DNA of 64,000 bases from Butyrivibrio sp. LC3010 (GTDB taxonomy: Bacteria; Bacillota; Clostridia; Lachnospirales; Lachnospiraceae), in the NCBI RefSeq assembly GCF_000424385.1, contig NZ_AUJU01000004.1, positions 1 through 64,000 on the forward strand, written 5' to 3'. Both the position numbers and the translations under genes were made by a program. Positions 40,767 through 48,763 of this stretch are shown piece by piece. The notes beneath the pieces were generated by a model. That model had not been told where the DNA came from. It made no database searches and saw only the letters and a list, made by a program, of their open reading frames with translations. Position 1 is the stretch's first letter; each line of letters begins with the position of its first letter.

Positions 40767-43577
40767 ATGGCAAAAACATGGGATATAGAGAAATTTAAAA
40801 AGACAGCAAGAGCAGCTGCCGCGGAGGGTATTGTACTCTTAAAAAATGATAATGAGGCGCTTCCTCTTAAAAAGAATACAAAGCTTGCAGTATTTGGCAG
40901 AAGCCAGATGAATTATTACAAGAGCGGCACAGGATCAGGCGGCATGGTTAACGTAGACTATGTTGTCGGTATTTATGAAGCTCTTGAGCAATCCGGGAAA
41001 TTTAAGCTTAATACAGAAGTAAGAAAAGCTTATGAGGATTTTGTAAAGGACAATCCCTTTGATACAGGAATCGGCTGGGCAGCAGAACCCTGGTTCCAAA
41101 AGGAGATGCCTCTTAGCGATGATTTTGTAAAAAAAGCAGCTGAAGAATCTGAAGCAGCAGTTTTTATAATCGGTAGAACAGCCGGAGAAGACCAGGATAA
41201 TAAGAATGAGCCGGGAAGCTATCTTCTGACTGATGAAGAGGTTCTGGCATTAAAGAAGATAAGCAAGGCTTTTTCCAAGACCATAGTACTTCTTAATGTT
41301 GGAAATATCATTGATATGAAGTGGGTTAAAGATGTAGACCCTGAAGCTGTTTTATATGTATGGCAGGGCGGACAGGAAGGTGGAAACGCTGTTCTTGATG
41401 TGCTTTCCGGTGATGTTAATCCTTCAGGAAAACTTCCGGATACAATCGCTAAAAACATAGAAGATTATCCTTCAACAGCGAATTTTGGCTCAGATAAGAG
41501 AAACTTCCAGGAAGAGGATATCTATGTTGGATATCGTTATTTTGAAACCTTTGATAAGGATTCAGTGCTTTATCCTTTTGGATACGGTCTTTCTTATACT
41601 TCCTTTGATCTTGGCATCGGTGAGTTTTCTTACGATGATGAGGAGGGTGTAGGTCTTGAGGTACTGGTTACCAATACAGGAGATAAATCCGGTAAAGAAG
41701 TAGTACAGATTTATCTTGAGGCGCCTCAGGGAGTACTGGGAAAGCCGAAGAGAATTCTTTGTGGTTTTGTTAAAACAGATCTGCTTAAGCCAGGCCAGAT
41801 GCAGTGCCTTGAATTCAATATTCCCAAATACTGGTTGTCCTCATATGATGACAGCGGTGCTACCAAGCATAAGTCCTGCTATGTTATGGAAAAGGGAACT
41901 TACGGAATTTATGCCGGAAGCGATGTTAGAAGTGCTGAACTTGCAGGAGAGTTTGAACTTAAAAAGCTTGAAGTTATCTATAAGTGTGAAGAGGCATATG
42001 CTCCTGTTAAGGAATTTGACCGTATCAAACCTGAGGAGGCTATAGGTCTTTGTGCCAAGGTGCTTGAAAAGGCTCCTGTAAGAACTCTTGATCCCAACAA
42101 GAAGCGTAATGACAGACTTCCCAAGGCGCTTCCTTATACCGGTGATAAGGGTTATAAACTAAAAGATGTAGAGGATAAAAAGGTATCCCTTGAAGGCTTT
42201 GTTGCACAGCTTTCTGATGAGGATCTGTGTGCTATGATGCGTGGCGAGGGTATGTGCTCTCCCAAGGTTACTGCAGGTATCGCAGGTGCTTTCGGTGGCG
42301 TGACAGAGAGGCTTAAGAGCTTTGGCATACCGGTTGCAGGTTGCTCCGACGGACCAAGTGGTATTCGTATGGATTGCGGAACTCATGCATTCTCTCTTCC
42401 TAATGGAACCTGCCTTGCAAGTTCATTCAATGAAGAAATAAATGAGGAGCTTTTTACCTTTGAAGCTCTTGATCTTAGAAGAAACAGAATTGATGCTCTG
42501 CTTGGCCCCGGAATGAATATTCACAGAAACCCTCTTAACGGAAGAAACTTTGAGTATTTCTCAGAGGATCCGCTTCTTACTGGTAAGCTGGTATCTGCTC
42601 AGCTTCGTGGTATGCATAAATATGATGTGACCGGAGTTATTAAGCATTTTGCAGGAAATACTCAGGAGTATCGCAGACACAATGTAGATAACGTTGTTTC
42701 AGAGAGAGCACTCCGTGAGATATATCTTAAAGGCTTTGAAATTGCTGTTCGTGAAGGCGGGGCTCGCGCAATCATGAGTACTTATGGTCCTGTAAATGGA
42801 ATCTGGACAGCCAGCAGTTATGACCTTTTGACTACAATTCTTAGAGGCGAGTGGGGCTTTGAAGGAATAGTAATGACCGACTGGTGGGCTATGGGTAATG
42901 ACGAAGCTGGAGCTCCCGGAAGCTACCAGAATGTATCAGCTCAGGTTAGGGCTCAGAATGACCTCAACATGGTCAATGGAAATGCAGAAGAAAATTCAAA
43001 TGGTGATGATCTTTCTGCAGCATTAAAGCTCGGAAAGCTTAAGAGAGCAGAGCTTGTAAGAAGTGCAATGAACATTTGCAGATTCTTATTGCAGACTCCT
43101 GTATACAGACATATGCTGGGTGAGGAATCTGCACTTGATAAAGAGCTGGCAGCAACTATTTCAGATGAAGATGCTAAGCTCCAGGATATGATAGATGTTA
43201 CCTTTGCAGGTGACGAGCTTATTCTTGATCCTGCAAGCATAAAGGTAGAAAAGGGAGAAACCACAGCATTCCTTATTTCTTCAAAGCAAAAATGCATAGC
43301 TCAGCTTGAGCTTGAAATGAGAGCAGATGCAAATCAGCCAGATGTTGCTCAGCTTCCTATGTCAGTTTTCCAGGATAAGATGCTTGTAAAAACTGTGACT
43401 TTGACAGGAATGGAAAAGGAATATAAGACCATTACAATAGATCTTAATCCTTTGTTTATGAGTAACTCTTACCTTAAATTTTATTTTGCTCAGGGTGGAC
43501 TTGAAATAAAATCAGCCAAGCTGAAGATGGTGAAGAGCCTTGAAGAGGAGTTTAAGAGAGGTATCTCAGAGTTATAA
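40767..43577 (+). CDS. GH3 beta-glucosidase with swapped domain order
   Basis: 936 residues from the ATG at 40767 (GAGGTGAAGG RBS). The usual C-terminal GH3 domain comes first (EGIVLLKNDNEALPLKKNTKLAVFGRSQ, QGGQEGGNAVLDVLSGDVNPSGKLP, YPFGYGLSYTSF), then a fibronectin-like domain, then the usual N-terminal barrel (GCSDGPSGIR, GPGMNIHRNPLNGRNFEYFSEDP, GVIKHFAGN, IVMTDWW with nucleophile Asp705). This inverted order is known in Butyrivibrio and Ruminococcus enzymes. No signal peptide is present, so it acts on imported glucosides. It stands alone between hairpin-rich spacers. Confidence 0.93.
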   Translation: MAKTWDIEKFKKTARAAAAEGIVLLKNDNEALPLKKNTKLAVFGRSQMNYYKSGTGSGGMVNVDYVVGIYEALEQSGKFKLNTEVRKAYEDFVKDNPFDTGIGWAAEPWFQKEMPLSDDFVKKAAEESEAAVFIIGRTAGEDQDNKNEPGSYLLTDEEVLALKKISKAFSKTIVLLNVGNIIDMKWVKDVDPEAVLYVWQGGQEGGNAVLDVLSGDVNPSGKLPDTIAKNIEDYPSTANFGSDKRNFQEEDIYVGYRYFETFDKDSVLYPFGYGLSYTSFDLGIGEFSYDDEEGVGLEVLVTNTGDKSGKEVVQIYLEAPQGVLGKPKRILCGFVKTDLLKPGQMQCLEFNIPKYWLSSYDDSGATKHKSCYVMEKGTYGIYAGSDVRSAELAGEFELKKLEVIYKCEEAYAPVKEFDRIKPEEAIGLCAKVLEKAPVRTLDPNKKRNDRLPKALPYTGDKGYKLKDVEDKKVSLEGFVAQLSDEDLCAMMRGEGMCSPKVTAGIAGAFGGVTERLKSFGIPVAGCSDGPSGIRMDCGTHAFSLPNGTCLASSFNEEINEELFTFEALDLRRNRIDALLGPGMNIHRNPLNGRNFEYFSEDPLLTGKLVSAQLRGMHKYDVTGVIKHFAGNTQEYRRHNVDNVVSERALREIYLKGFEIAVREGGARAIMSTYGPVNGIWTASSYDLLTTILRGEWGFEGIVMTDWWAMGNDEAGAPGSYQNVSAQVRAQNDLNMVNGNAEENSNGDDLSAALKLGKLKRAELVRSAMNICRFLLQTPVYRHMLGEESALDKELAATISDEDAKLQDMIDVTFAGDELILDPASIKVEKGETTAFLISSKQKCIAQLELEMRADANQPDVAQLPMSVFQDKMLVKTVTLTGMEKEYKTITIDLNPLFMSNSYLKFYFAQGGLEIKSAKLKMVKSLEEEFKRGISEL

Positions 43578-43617
43578 AAATCGCCCCATTATGGAGTACA
43601 CTTTCGAAAGATAAAGG
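43578..43617. other. Start of a 633-bp gene-free region rich in repeats and hairpins
   Basis: The gap between the GH3 gene and the Ig-like protein at 44211 holds the 123-bp tandem repeats, a long hairpin at 43919 and an AT-rich stretch before the next gene. No coding frame is credible. Confidence 0.6.
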
Positions 43618-43863
43618 CATAGATTCCTGTTTTTCCTCAGAAAAACGGGAATCGTATTGGACCAGATCCTCGCAAAGCGAGGGGCGTGTCCTGCAAAGCA
43701 GGATTCTTGCGGGCGATTTCCGCTTTTGCCCGCAAGAAGTCATAGATTCCTGTTTTTCCTTAGAAAAACGGGAATCGTATTGGACTAGGTCCTCGCAAAG
43801 CGAGGGGCGTATCCTGCAAAGCAGGATTCTTGCGGGCGATTTCCGCTTTTGCCCGCAAGAAGT
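43618..43863. repeat. Tandem duplication of a 123-bp multi-hairpin unit
   Basis: Two units (43618-43740, 43741-43863) differ at only a few positions, and a third begins at 43864. Each unit has four hairpins: GTTTTTC/GAAAAAC, CCTCGC/GCGAGG, TCCTGC/GCAGGA and TTGCGGGC/GCCCGCAA. A partial relative of the first hairpin lies at 40673. Confidence 0.9.
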
Positions 43864-43918
43864 CATAGATTTTTGTTTGCTTTTTTTAGTAGATAAATAT
43901 TTGTAAAAACAGAATTAT

Positions 43919-43986
43919 GCGCCGGATGGCAGTTTGTGTGGTGATAATGTTTTTTACCACATAAATTGCTGTCCGGCGCATTTTTT
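43919..43986 (+). terminator. Long hairpin with T-run
   Basis: Arms 43919-43942 and 43956-43979 (GCGCCGGATGGCA... and ...TGCTGTCCGGCGC) with few mismatches, followed by six T. It is far stronger than a normal terminator and lies 340 bp after the GH3 stop, so it may also be part of a small RNA or mobile repeat. Confidence 0.7.
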
Positions 43987-44210
43987 ATAAAATTATTATG
44001 TGTAAAAATGCCTTGTTTTAAGGAACTATAAAGGAAATCTTAAATGTTGCTTAAGTCGATTCCGATGAAGTTTACATATGGATAAAAGCGTGTTAATAAT
44101 AAGGCATAATAGTAATACAAAAAATAATAAGTATTTGATTTTTTACAGAACACATTGCAAGATTCATTTGAGTCTGGTGTGATTTTCAAATACTGAAAGG
44201 GGTGGTTCTA

Positions 44211-44849
44211 ATGAACAACAGAATTAATTTCAAAAAGGTACTTTCAACAACAATTGCAGTTATGATGGCTGCCATGATTTGTTTTATGGCAATTCCGTCT
44301 TATCATACGCAGGCAGCAACTAAGAAGGTTAAGGTTACTCTTTCCCAGGAAGGTGAAGAAGAGGACGTTGAGATGAATGCGGGACAGAAGCTTCAAATCA
44401 AGGTTAAGAAAGATGGAAAGACGCTTTCCAAGAAGTCTGTAACCTATAAGTCATCCAAGAAATCTGTTGCCTCCGTTTCCAAGAGTGGCGTAATCACAGC
44501 TAAGAAGGGCGGAGATTGCGAGATTAGTATTAAGGATAAGAATTCTGACTTTACTGCAACTATTTATGTTGAAGTAAAGAAGAAGGGGCAGGGCTCAGGA
44601 AAGAAAACTACAAAACTATGGCTCAGTCAGGCTTCTGTAAATCTTAAAGTTGGACAGACCTTTAACTGCAAGGTTTTCTCAGATCCTGACGGAAGTGCAA
44701 CTGTAGAAAATGTTAAATGGAGCAGTGATGATGATAGTATCGCAACAGTTAGTGGTGGTGTGATCAAGGCTCAGAATCCCGGACAGGTAGGAATACACGC
44801 TAATAAAGATGGCAAAGATGCTTGTATTATGGTATATGTGTCTCAGTAA
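44211..44849 (+). CDS. Secreted protein with bacterial Ig-like (Big_2) domains, copy 1
   Basis: 212 residues from the ATG at 44211 (AAAGGGGTGG RBS). A signal peptide ends near THTQAA or HTQAATK. Two Big_2-type repeats follow: KKVKVTLSQ...KSVASVSKSGVITAKKGGDCEISI and KLWLSQASVNLKVGQTF...DSIATVSGGVIKAQNPGQVGIHA. No sorting signal or anchor. Such domains mediate adhesion or act as spacers in surface proteins. It is duplicated immediately downstream. Confidence 0.82.
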   Translation: MNNRINFKKVLSTTIAVMMAAMICFMAIPSYHTQAATKKVKVTLSQEGEEEDVEMNAGQKLQIKVKKDGKTLSKKSVTYKSSKKSVASVSKSGVITAKKGGDCEISIKDKNSDFTATIYVEVKKKGQGSGKKTTKLWLSQASVNLKVGQTFNCKVFSDPDGSATVENVKWSSDDDSIATVSGGVIKAQNPGQVGIHANKDGKDACIMVYVSQ

Positions 44850-45027
44850 TACATTAATGCGATAGACAATATCCGGCAACACGAAGAGGTTTCATTTGGG
44901 ATGCAGGTTGCTTTTTATCGTTTGTGTTCATGATATCTTGGATTTTGAAGGGAAATAGCGGCTGCACTGGTCAGGGTGGTCCTGGCCTGTAAAAATAATA
45001 AATACCGCAATTAAGGGGGTGTTTCTT

Positions 45028-45654
45028 ATGGGAATGAGAGTAAAGAGGGTACTATCAACTGTGCTGGCTTTTATGATGGTCGCAATGCTATGCATGCTGG
45101 CTGTTCCTGCATATCAGGTAAGGGCTGCTACCAAGAGTGTATCAGTTAAGCTTGAGCAGGGCGGCGGAGAAAAAGACATTGAAATGTCCAGAGGAAAGAA
45201 AATCCAGCTGAAGGTTAAAAAGAACGGACAGACTTTAGGTAGGAAGACTGTAACATATAAAGTAAGTGGCAAATCCATTATTTCCTGCTCAAAGAGTGGA
45301 CTTATCGTCGCAAAGAAGAGCGGAGATGCAGAAATAGAGATCAAGGATAAGAATAGTGATTTTACAGCAACTGTTTATGTTGAGGTAACAGGTGGCGGAA
45401 GTGGCAAAGGCGCCCATGTTGATAAAATCTGGTTAGATAAGCCTGAAATTACACTTGATCTTGGTCAGGGCTACACTGCAAGGGTTTATACCAGCGGAGA
45501 TAACGGCGCAGGAAGCTTTAGATGGACAAGTGAGAACAGTGACATCGCTACAGTTGATGATCATGGCAATATCAGAGCTGTAGGACATGGCACAACAATT
45601 ATTCACTGCCAGAAGGCTGGAAAAGACGCAGCTATGAAGGTCAATGTAAATTAA
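45028..45654 (+). CDS. Secreted protein with bacterial Ig-like (Big_2) domains, copy 2
   Basis: 208 residues from the ATG at 45028 (AAGGGGG RBS). Same layout as the gene at 44211: a signal peptide ending near QVRAA, a first Ig-like repeat with the shared stretch IKDKNSDFTAT-YVEV, and a second repeat (KIWLDKPEITLDLGQGYTARV, SDIATVDDHGNIRAVGHGTTIIH). The two are tandem paralogs that have diverged outside the shared core. The function is probably surface binding. Confidence 0.82.
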   Translation: MGMRVKRVLSTVLAFMMVAMLCMLAVPAYQVRAATKSVSVKLEQGGGEKDIEMSRGKKIQLKVKKNGQTLGRKTVTYKVSGKSIISCSKSGLIVAKKSGDAEIEIKDKNSDFTATVYVEVTGGGSGKGAHVDKIWLDKPEITLDLGQGYTARVYTSGDNGAGSFRWTSENSDIATVDDHGNIRAVGHGTTIIHCQKAGKDAAMKVNVN

Positions 45655-45736
45655 ATATTGAAATATCTGAATAAGATTTTATTAAAGCTTATCAGAGTTG
45701 TTTGCTAGGCAGCATAGCAAATAGAAAACTGGACAG

Positions 45737-45775
45737 GTCGCATCTCATATGAAAACTTATGAGATGCGACTTTTT
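45737..45775 (+). terminator. Terminator after the second Ig-like gene
   Basis: GTCGCATCTCATA and TATGAGATGCGAC perfect arms with TTTTT. Confidence 0.9.
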
Positions 45776-45783
45776 GATTCATT

Positions 45784-45890
45784 GAGTAGAGCACTTAGTG
45801 AGGTATTGTAGAGCTTAATGCGAGCCATGCAAGCCAACTTAGCGAGGCATTATCGAGCTTAGTGGAGATTTCTTGAGCAGAGCCTTTAAT
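45784..45890. repeat. Dispersed intergenic repeat, copy B
   Basis: Related to 16926-17010. It also repeats internally: CACTTAGTGAGGTATT and AACTTAGCGAGGCATT are two variants of one unit, each followed by GAGCTTA. Confidence 0.45.
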
Positions 45891-46061
45891 GAGCGGATGA
45901 AATAATTAGCAGTTGTTTAAAAGATGTGATAATATATTTTTGCTGATTAAATTGCACGCTCCATTGAAGGGAAAATAGAAACATTGAAGTGCGCTTGCTT
46001 TATCAGCTGAGTTACTTTTTATGAGGGAAGGCAAGAAAATTTACGGAGGAATAAAAACAGT

Positions 46062-46565
46062 ATGGCAATTTCAAGTTATGTTGATGCAGTAATTGATAAA
46101 AGGGATTGGTATATTACTAATCTTTCTAATGTGGCTGCTTGTCTATGGGATCAACTACCGGATGTAAGCTGGGTTGGATTTTATTTCATGGCAAATAAAG
46201 GTGAGACAGAAGACAGCAAATTATTCTCCCAGGGAGATGATAAAGAACTGATTTTGGGACCCTTCCAGGGAAAGGTTGCATGTACACATATAGGTCTTGG
46301 AAAGGGAGTATGCGGTGTTTCTGCAGCAGAAGATAAGACATTGATTGTACCTGATGTGTCAAAGTTTGAAGGATATATAGTTTGTGATAGTGAAGCAAAA
46401 TCAGAAATAGTAATCCCTCTTCGCGATAAGAATGGTAAAGTGATTGGAGTCCTTGATATAGATAGTAATACACAGGGAAGATTTACTGATGCAAATGAAG
46501 AGAGCGCTGATCTTGAAAAGTGTGCAGAGCTTATCTCAGCTATACTTCCTGGCTACGAATTGTAA
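46062..46565 (+). CDS. msrC: Free methionine-R-sulfoxide reductase (GAF domain)
   Basis: 167 residues, one GAF domain. The family hallmarks are present: VSWVGFYF, LGPFQGKVACTHI, GKGVCGVSAAE, VPDVSKFEGYIVCD and SEIVIPLRDKNGKVIGVLDIDS. The three Cys residues in ACT, GVCG and VCD correspond to the resolving and catalytic cysteines. It repairs free oxidised methionine in the cytoplasm. It has a GGAGGA RBS, with strong terminators on both sides, so it is a single-gene unit. Confidence 0.92.
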   Translation: MAISSYVDAVIDKRDWYITNLSNVAACLWDQLPDVSWVGFYFMANKGETEDSKLFSQGDDKELILGPFQGKVACTHIGLGKGVCGVSAAEDKTLIVPDVSKFEGYIVCDSEAKSEIVIPLRDKNGKVIGVLDIDSNTQGRFTDANEESADLEKCAELISAILPGYEL

Positions 46566-46578
46566 TTAAAGAAATAAC

Positions 46579-46618
46579 AAAAGAACCTGACAGCGGCGAA
46601 ACTGTCAGGTTCTTTTTT
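46579..46618. terminator. Terminator after msrC
   Basis: AAAAGAACCTGACAG and CTGTCAGGTTCTTTT perfect arms with further T; flanked by A and T runs so it may also stop the converging permease transcript. Confidence 0.9.
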
Positions 46619-46655
46619 ACTTTAAGTGTTGCCAAAGCAACTGCGCACGGCGCGA

Positions 46656-46675
46656 GAATTTCGCTTGCGAAATTC
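46656..46675. repeat. Dispersed palindrome, copy 1
   Basis: GAATTTCGC-TT-GCGAAATTC. A near-identical palindrome with AA at the centre lies at 62332; both continue with TTAT. Confidence 0.6.
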
Positions 46676-46709
46676 TTATACATGGAAATGGGTTAGTAAG
46701 CTAAGATTA

Positions 46710-47579
46710 TCAACCCTTTACAGCACCTTCGATCATACCTTCCATAATCTGCTTCTGAGCGATAAGGAAGAGAATAACCATAGGCAGGATTGCGAGAAGT
46801 GCAGCTGCCAGGATCAGGTTCCACTGTTTTACATAAGAACCTACAAAAGCCTGAACTGCAACAGGAAGTGTCTTAACAGGTCCGTTCTGACCAAGCATCA
46901 TTGAAGGCAGAAGGTAATCGTTCCAGATCCACATACCGTTAAGAATTGTTACTGTAGTAATAACGGGAGATAGGAGAGGGAAGATTACTTTGAAGAATAC
47001 CTGCTCAGGTGAGCATCCATCGATTGATGCTGCTTCTTCAAGATCAAAAGGAATTCCCTTTATAAATCCTACAAGAATAAATACTGTCATTGCACCACCG
47101 AATCCAAGGTAAGCAAATACTATACCGGGTACGGATTTCAGCATCGGAATGCCAACAAACTTACCTACATCTCTGAAAGTGGAGATAAGAGGAAGCATTA
47201 CTACCTGGAAAGGAATGATCATTGATGCGATGAATGTAAAGTAAATTACATTTGACCATGCTGTTTTATTACGGCAGATAACCCATGCTGCCATTGATCC
47301 AAGTACTGCCAAAAGTACAAGTGACAGAATTGTTATAATAGCTGAATATCCAAAGGTCTGCCAGAAAGTAAAGCTCTTGTTGTTTATAACATCATTCATA
47401 TTTTGTGCAAACTGTCCGAATGAAACACCGTTAAATCCGATAGGATTTGAGGTAATGTCTGCAGACTGTTTAAAAGAGTTTACACAAACAAGAAAGAAGG
47501 GAAACAGAACATATGCAGCGATAATAATTGCTATGATAAGTCTGATTACAACGCTTGAAGTTTTTTCTTTTGTATGCAT
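46710..47579 (-). CDS. Sugar ABC transporter permease (MalG family)
   Basis: 289 residues with six membrane helices and the EAA loop EEAASIDGCSPEQVFFKVIFPLLSP that contacts the ATPase. The ending MEGMIEGAVKG is typical of MalG-type (CUT1) permeases. Its ATG overlaps the stop of the upstream permease by one base (TAATG). No ATPase gene lies in the cluster, so a shared MsmK/UgpC-type ATPase encoded elsewhere must power it. Confidence 0.93.
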   Translation of the reverse strand: MHTKEKTSSVVIRLIIAIIIAAYVLFPFFLVCVNSFKQSADITSNPIGFNGVSFGQFAQNMNDVINNKSFTFWQTFGYSAIITILSLVLLAVLGSMAAWVICRNKTAWSNVIYFTFIASMIIPFQVVMLPLISTFRDVGKFVGIPMLKSVPGIVFAYLGFGGAMTVFILVGFIKGIPFDLEEAASIDGCSPEQVFFKVIFPLLSPVITTVTILNGMWIWNDYLLPSMMLGQNGPVKTLPVAVQAFVGSYVKQWNLILAAALLAILPMVILFLIAQKQIMEGMIEGAVKG

Positions 47580-48631
47580 TATAATTCAACCTCCTTCTTA
47601 TTAGATATGCGAACCTGAAGAATAGATACACATGCGAGAATGATAAAGAACAGAACGGCCTTAGCTTCACCGAATGCATATTCATTCTTGATAACTGCTG
47701 TGTTGTAAATATTAAGTGCAAGCATCTCAGTACCATTTGTAAGATAGTTATCAAATATATCAACTGAGCCTGTACCATTTGTAAGTGCAAGGTTTACATC
47801 GAACTGCTTGAATGCACTTGTAAGTGTAAGGAATGTACAAATTGTAATTGTAGGAGCGATCATAGGAATCTTGATTTCAAAAAGAGTCTGAAGAGGATTT
47901 GCTCCATCGATGGCAGATGCCTCAAGTACATCACCGGGAATTGTGTTAAGACCTGTGATATAGATAAGCATTATATAACCTGCATACTGCCAGATATATA
48001 CGATAATAATAGCCATAAATGCTGTTTTTGTATCCGCAAGCATAGAGTACTGGGTCTTTAATAATTCTGTAACAACGTTACTGAAAATGAAGTTCCAGAT
48101 ATAGCCTAGTACGATACCTCCGATAAGGTTCGGAAGGAAATAAGCGGCTCTGAAGAAGCCAAGTCCTTTTATTCTGGATGTGCAAAGAAGAGCAAGTAAA
48201 AATGCTACCAGATTTACAAGGATCATATTAAATACTACGAAAAGAAATGTGATGAATATTGACCACAGGAAGCTTGCCTGTGTAAACATTCTGGTGTAGT
48301 TTGAAACACCGATTACATTTTTTACTCTGATTCCATCCCAGTCTGTAAAGGAATAACCAATACCAAGAACAAGAGGAATGATAACTGTTACCGCAAAAGC
48401 AAAAAGAAGCGGGAACAGGAAAATAATATTAATGATCGTACGATGATGTTTGATAGTAGGATAGAAGTATAAACCTGCAATGATTCCAACAGCCCCAAGC
48501 ACTAAAGTAGCTCCGCGATACGATACATCCGATCCCTTAATATCCATCGCCAGAGACCATATTACAAGTGCAACACCGGCAATCATGAGTAGGATTGACA
48601 TTACTTGCTTACTAGCAGATGGTGTTTTCAT
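47579..48631 (-). CDS. Sugar ABC transporter permease (MalF family)
   Basis: 350 residues. An extra N-terminal region with two membrane helices (ILLMIAGVALVIWSLAM, LVLGAVGIIAGLYFY) precedes the usual six, which start with NIIFLFPLLFAFAVTVIIP. The EAA loop is LEASAIDGANPLQTLFEIKIPMIAP. Translationally coupled to the MalG-type gene. The N-terminal extension is longer than in typical family members. Confidence 0.92.
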   Translation of the reverse strand: MKTPSASKQVMSILLMIAGVALVIWSLAMDIKGSDVSYRGATLVLGAVGIIAGLYFYPTIKHHRTIINIIFLFPLLFAFAVTVIIPLVLGIGYSFTDWDGIRVKNVIGVSNYTRMFTQASFLWSIFITFLFVVFNMILVNLVAFLLALLCTSRIKGLGFFRAAYFLPNLIGGIVLGYIWNFIFSNVVTELLKTQYSMLADTKTAFMAIIIVYIWQYAGYIMLIYITGLNTIPGDVLEASAIDGANPLQTLFEIKIPMIAPTITICTFLTLTSAFKQFDVNLALTNGTGSVDIFDNYLTNGTEMLALNIYNTAVIKNEYAFGEAKAVLFFIILACVSILQVRISNKKEVEL

Positions 48632-48722
48632 AAACTTAATCTCCTTTAATTATTGAAGGAGGCTCTTTGCTTTTGCCCCAAATTGTAAAGATACTAACAA
48701 AATTTGTATTTTTGAATAATAG

Positions 48723-48747
48723 GGGGCAGAGCATTTAGCCCTGCCCC
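48723..48747 (-). promoter_or_regulatory. Intercistronic hairpin after the binding-protein gene
   Basis: GGGGCAG and CTGCCCC around an 11-nt loop. Such hairpins after binding-protein genes protect their mRNA, allowing more binding protein than permease. No T run follows on this strand. Confidence 0.6.
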
Positions 48748-48763
48748 GGTTGTCTATTTTCTA

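Larger units (their letters stand above)
45655..46061. other. Gene-free region before the methionine sulfoxide reductase gene
   Basis: Contains a strong terminator (45737-45775), a dispersed repeat with CTTAG-Y-GAGG motifs (45784-45890) and an AT-rich leader. No coding frame is credible. Confidence 0.6.

Noticed and set aside
43618-43863. Possible CRISPR or rRNA/tRNA-like structured region
   Set aside because: The units are contiguous with no spacers, and none of the hairpins fits a tRNA cloverleaf.
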